Source: Pogostemon cablin (Eukaryota; Streptophyta; Magnoliopsida; Lamiales; Lamiaceae). From it: a stretch of DNA of 64,000 bases. This document shows positions 60,018-64,000 of this stretch, piece after piece. Position 1 is the stretch's first letter; each line of letters begins with the position of its first letter. Location: contig CM043012.1 in assembly GCA_023678885.1 (NCBI GenBank), forward strand, positions 14,358,036 to 14,422,035, read 5' to 3'. The translations under genes and the position numbers were made by a program. The notes beneath the pieces are model-generated. The model searched no databases, was not told the origin of the DNA, and worked only from the letters and a program-made list of their open reading frames with translations.

Positions 60018-61410
60018 TGTTGGATTGTATACTAAAAGTCTAGCTTTAGTATGAACAATGTTATAACAATTTATTTCAAATGAGAATCATATGATCAAAT
60101 GATTGTGTCTTATAATTTATTATATGTAGATGCAATAGTCAACTTACTTTATACTGTAGACAATATGTTGTGCGACAACACGCGGAAGATCATATTATCG
60201 ATTTCTTTATAAAGTATAAACAGATGCTCACAACTGAGATAGACGGGACTCTCTATCGGGATGGTTGTAGTGTGATTTAGTATTAATTTATCTTGACTAT
60301 AGAATCACACTAGTGCACTTGTGTGTATTGAGCAGGACCGCTTGAGATCATTCGACTTATATTGACTTATAGGAGAACTTGATCTCAGTTATTGTGGATG
60401 TTTGTGCTCTTAATCCCTATACATTAACCTCGACACGTAAGACAGTATGTATTTCTTTGATTCATCAATGGGTGAGATTTACATGTAATTAAATTAACAA
60501 ACTCGGTGAGTTGGGAAGTAGTGCTATCTCTATGGTGTGCTGTTGATTGTAGAAGAAATCTGTGTCCGTCATAGGATGATGATGTCCTCTTGAGGAGCTC
60601 ATAAGGATTATCATGTAAACCCTGCAGGTGGATTTATTCTGGCATGATAATGAGGTTGAGTGGTACAACTCTCGGATGAGATATTAATTAATAGAATTGT
60701 CAGTAACTTAATTAATTAATGGACATTGTATATCTTAAACATGAGGAGACTAACGGGCTCATAATAAGAAGGAGCTCATAACGTAATTATGGGATTAGAA
60801 TGGTAGTGCAGTAATAATATTTTAGTGGTATATATTATTATTATTGGACTTAAGTATAAGTTTTGGGCTAAGCTTGGATACTTAAGCCCAATGAAGGCCC
60901 AACTCTAATTTCTCCTCTTGGTCCCTACTGTAACCCATATATAAGTCAACTCAACTGTCCAGAAACCCTAATCTATGAGATTAATCATGCCTAACATTGT
61001 GAGGAGGGTGAGGGAACAGCAGATTGAGAAGATCTCGAGGATTGTCGCCCACACGACATCGAGATTGGACTTGGGAATACAGTTGAAGACTGGAAGGTTG
61101 TTTGCTACTGCTGTCTGTCGATTTCTATATTTTTTAAAAAATCGTACAGACTTCAGAATTCAACATGTGATATACTGACGGAAATCCATAGAAAAGAGGA
61201 TCATTTTAGCGCATAGGTCACTCAAATCCGACATCGGATGAGAGAGTTATGCCCAAAATGGTGAGATTGCGCAAGCTGATGGCGAGAATTCATCGTCTTC
61301 AACATACCCTGGTGAAAGGTAATATGTTTCTTGTTTACTTGCTTCCGCTGCTTGTTAGAAATGTATGGAATCCTAACGATTCATGTTAACCAAATGATCG
61401 AACGCCAACA
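60018..61410 (+). repeat. 3' LTR of Copia-2
   Basis: Starts TGTTGGATTG, ends GAACGCCAACA. Confidence 0.9.
61181..61278 (+). repeat. Shared LTR block, Copia-2 3' LTR
   Basis: 98 bp from GAAATCCATAGAAAAGAGG to TTGCGCAAGCTG. Confidence 0.78.
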
Positions 61411-61415
61411 TCAGA

Positions 61416-62949
61416 TTCATATGAATCATGGGCTTAAGACTAAGGACCAACACTAAGTTCACCTAGACTCCCTCTCGAGATGAATATGATATCGATTCGT
61501 TTAAGAATCCCAACATAGCTCAATGGATTGGTTCTTACTCAAACAATTCAAACAAGGTACTAAGCTTAAATAAGAGTCCCTTCACATGATTAATCAACCT
61601 CTCGATCAAACCAATCGGATGTCCTATCAAAGGGTTCTAAATCCTAAAGGACATCTCTATCTCTTTAAGATCTATAATGAACATGATGTGTATGACAAGA
61701 TGATTCAATTAATTATCCTAAATATGCAATTGACTTCTCAATCTAATCACATGTTTAAAACAACAAATCACACAAATCATCATAAACATCAAGATCCAAA
61801 GCATCAATGATAGAAAATCAATTACCCAACCAACATATGAATTTAAATACATAAATCCCAAAATTATCCAACAACTCTTATGTTGCTAATCTCACAACAG
61901 AGATTAGTCTACCATATTCAAAAGGAAATCAACATAGACATTAAGATCCTTACAAAACATGATGAACTATAAGTTTTCAATACAAAAGTTGGATGAAAAC
62001 TCCCTTGGATATCTCCAATGATGATCTTCTTCTTCCCCTTGCAATTCTCCTCTCTTTCTTGCTTCTTTTTCTCAATTTGATGAAGGTTTTGATGGTGGGA
62101 TGATGGTAGATGGAATGGATGGAGAATGGATGAAGATGATGGTGTGAAATGGAGAGAATGGTGTGTGATCTATGTGTTTTGGTGCAAACCCTTGGTGGAA
62201 TCTCCAATCTCCCTACAAATGTTGAACTTGAGGCTATTTATACCCTCTCCAAGTTGGGGCCACGAATTTAGCATTAATTGGGCTTTTTACACACACTTAC
62301 ACACATTGGCAGGTGAAAATTTAGATTTTGGACCAAAAATTACCTTGCTCGACTTGTCCTTTCCTACTCGAGTTAGCAGCTCGAGTAGAGTTGCATGTAA
62401 TGCAACTCGAGTTGTCCCAGCTCGACTCGTGTCGCCAACTCGAGTCCTCGCCTGTTCGGTCATGTTGTGAGGCTCTGAAACTGATCTGACTCCGGGAACC
62501 TTACTCGACTCGAGTTGCCAAGTCATGTTGTGACTTGCAACTCGAGTAAGCACTCTGTATGATTTTAAACTCCTGTCCTGCACTGCACGACCTCCAACTC
62601 GACTTCCTCCATTCCAGCACGACTCGTGTTGCAACTCGTGCTGCAATATGTAAGTCGTGTTGGCTCACTCTATAGATTTTGTACTTCTGTCAATCTCCAA
62701 CTCGACTCGAGTTGGCTACTCGAGTTGCCCTTGTAACTCGAGTTGGGTCCCGATAGCCCGTTTCTTGCTCGTTTCAGCTCTCGTCTTCAGTTTTACTCTG
62801 TTTTCACCTATTTTACATACGTTTAAGCTCATTTACACCCATTCCATGAAAACACATAACACAACTAAATAACACATAAAATACGAATAAAATACTACGA
62901 AAATGGACGTAAAAAGACACTAAAATCTAGGTGAAAATATCACTCATCA
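61416..62949 (-). repeat. 5' LTR of gypsy B, right part
   Basis: Continuation of 53006-53286. It contains the CTCGAGTTG island (about 62345-62745) and ends ATATCACTCATCA. Confidence 0.88.
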
Positions 62950-62954
62950 AGTTC

Positions 62955-63579
62955 CTAGCGAGTAATTTTATTTTCATTTTCCTCAAGAGAAAGTTAATAA
63001 CTTTATTTTCAGATCCATAACGTACAATACTCAATATCATCAGAGGCAAAATGGGGTGATCAAAATATGTGAAAAAAATTGTAGGAATAGTCATCAATTA
63101 TAAATTTGAGCATCTATTGTAAATTTTCTAATGTGTTCTTAAACCTTGTGAAAAATGTCATCCACAGCCTTATTTTCATTCAAATTCCACTATGTACTAT
63201 GACTTTCATTTTCAATTATAGGACATTTACAATGTATAACTACAGTTGTTTCTTAATTCGCAAGTATCAGTTTTGGGAAAACCATCATTTAATATATGTG
63301 CAGTTGTAATCATAGATCGTGGATGAAGAACGCTTGACATGCAATCTGAAATATTTTGCTAAGCAAATAGGCGAACATCTATACCTTTTGTTGAATTAGC
63401 TAACAGTTCGTTATGTTTAGTCAAGAACTATATTTTCCATTGAAGGTTGAATAATCCACCTACTACATAACGTGTATGGTTATCCTCAATATTTCTCTGG
63501 CATGTATAATCATGTAATTGAAGTAAATTGTCTTGAACCAATCTCTTCTTAATGCATTCCTTTCTGTATGCTCCGATAG
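62955..63579. other. Host sequence right of gypsy B
   Basis: AT-rich and probably intronic. One exon-like stretch (after AATCATAG at about 63315) reads IVDEERLTCNLKYFAKQIGE but has no clear donor. Confidence 0.35.
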
Positions 63580-63713
63580 GGAATATTAGACATTGCTCTT
63601 AGCCTTAAAGTATGTGTGACTAATTTACAGGATGCTTCTTATCAGCATATTAGTGAAGTTGTAAAACGTATTAAAAAGGAGCACAAAAGGAGAGCTTATA
63701 AATTAGGTGACTC
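63580..63713 (+). CDS. Putative internal exon of an unidentified host gene
   Basis: 134 nt between an acceptor (CCGATAG) and a consensus donor (GTAAGTT). It is open throughout and encodes GILDIALSLKVCVTNLQDAS then YQHISEVVKRIKKEHKRRAY and KLGDS. The product is helical and basic in its second half. A shorter alternative starts at the ATTTACAG acceptor (63631). The next exon could begin at 63878-63920, after GACAG or TTTTCAG, but both readings stop quickly. I do not recognise the protein. If real, the gene's intron upstream holds the whole 15-kb gypsy B/Copia-2 nest. Confidence 0.4.
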
Positions 63714-64000
63714 GTAAGTTTAATTTTTTGCTGCCGTAAAGATGTTGAAACTGAAAAGTTACTTTCTAAGTTTGATGTTCTCAAACTTGCTATATATTGC
63801 ATGATCTTCGCTTTGATTACTTACTGGCCAGCACATAGTGCGTGCTCACAACTGCACTGTTGCAACATTCTGGTAATCGAAGTTCTTGGAATGACAGTGT
63901 AGCACTTGTTCATTTTCAGTACGGACGATAATGATTCCCTTGTTCACTATGATTGCTATCTTCTTAAAAAATAACATACATGTACATTTTGTAGTAATAT

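Larger units (their letters stand above)
53287..61410 (+). mobile_element. Copia-2, complete decayed element in gypsy B LTR
   Basis: TSD TCAAA (53282-53286) and TCAGA (61411-61415), one mutation; removing the element recreates GCATCAAATTCATATG, exactly as in the intact LTR at 48180. LTRs are 1394 bp (53287-54680) and 1393 bp (60018-61410). The internal 5.3 kb has the primer site, a 2.5-kb leader with a GC-rich section, gag/pol relics and the polypurine tract AAGTGGGAGAT (60008-60018). It is the same family as Copia-1. Confidence 0.92.
47905..62949 (-). mobile_element. Gypsy family B element carrying a nested copia
   Basis: Perfect TSD AGTTC at 47900-47904 and 62950-62954. The 3' LTR is 47905-49715. 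The 5' LTR is 53006-53286 plus 61416-62949, split by Copia-2. The internal region is only 3.3 kb (49716-53005): primer site, gag, protease, short non-coding 3' part, and a purine tract (minus strand AAGTTTGGGGGTG) at the 3' LTR. No RT, RNase H or integrase exists, so it is a non-autonomous gag/protease-only element. Primer and gag type point to the Athila branch. Confidence 0.9.

Overview
This is a plant nuclear chromosome segment, most likely from a eudicot. It contains plant L1-type LINE, Ty1/copia and Athila-like Ty3/gypsy sequence, tRNA-Asp and initiator-tRNA-Met primer sites, a Stowaway-type MITE, and decayed but recognisable plant genes (F-box/LRR, BYPASS/ROH1-like). Over three quarters of the window is transposable-element DNA in nests. 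I resolved the nests by reading LTR ends (TG..CA), primer sites, polypurine tracts and 5-bp target-site duplications (TSDs).

Layout. 1-2103: 3' end and 3' LTR of a gypsy element (family A, +), inserted in a copia element whose 3' part and LTR run 2104-6224 (+). 6225-11282: host DNA with a three-unit tandem repeat, a MITE, a BYPASS/ROH1-like pseudogene (7425-7815, -), an unidentified two-exon gene fragment (8280-8681, -) and AT-rich intergenic DNA. 11558-40956: an F-box/LRR gene (FBL23/SKIP19-like, +). Its two exons (11658-11985 and 40338-40956) join at a GT..AG pair that reconstitutes the LRR reading frame, but a 28.35-kb intron separates them. The intron is filled by an L1 LINE (-). The LINE carries a three-LTR gypsy-A compound (TSD GACCT), a solo LTR (TSD GTGGC), a TRIM, and a copia element (TSD ACCCT) that itself holds another solo LTR (TSD AGAGT). 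Every insertion in the intron is antisense to the F-box gene. 41631-46109: a copia element with 240-bp LTRs (TSD TTAAT, -). 46390-64000: a probable second host gene (+). Its presumed intron contains a gypsy element of family B (47905-62949, TSD AGTTC, -) whose 5' LTR was split by an 8.1-kb copia (53287-61410, +).

The genes are not a pathway. Almost all coding capacity is decayed retrotransposon gag, protease, integrase, RT or RNase H. Gypsy families A and B keep gag and protease remnants but no RT or integrase, so they look like non-autonomous gag-only elements.

The most unusual pattern is in the LTRs. A block of about 98 bp recurs in LTRs of both copia and gypsy elements, two superfamilies that should not share LTR sequence. 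Beside it, or in the equivalent LTR position, lie islands of short self-complementary motifs private to each family (GGTCGAAC; CAACTCGAGTTG; CACGGCCCGTGT). In family A the same private motif also fills the gag-protease spacer.
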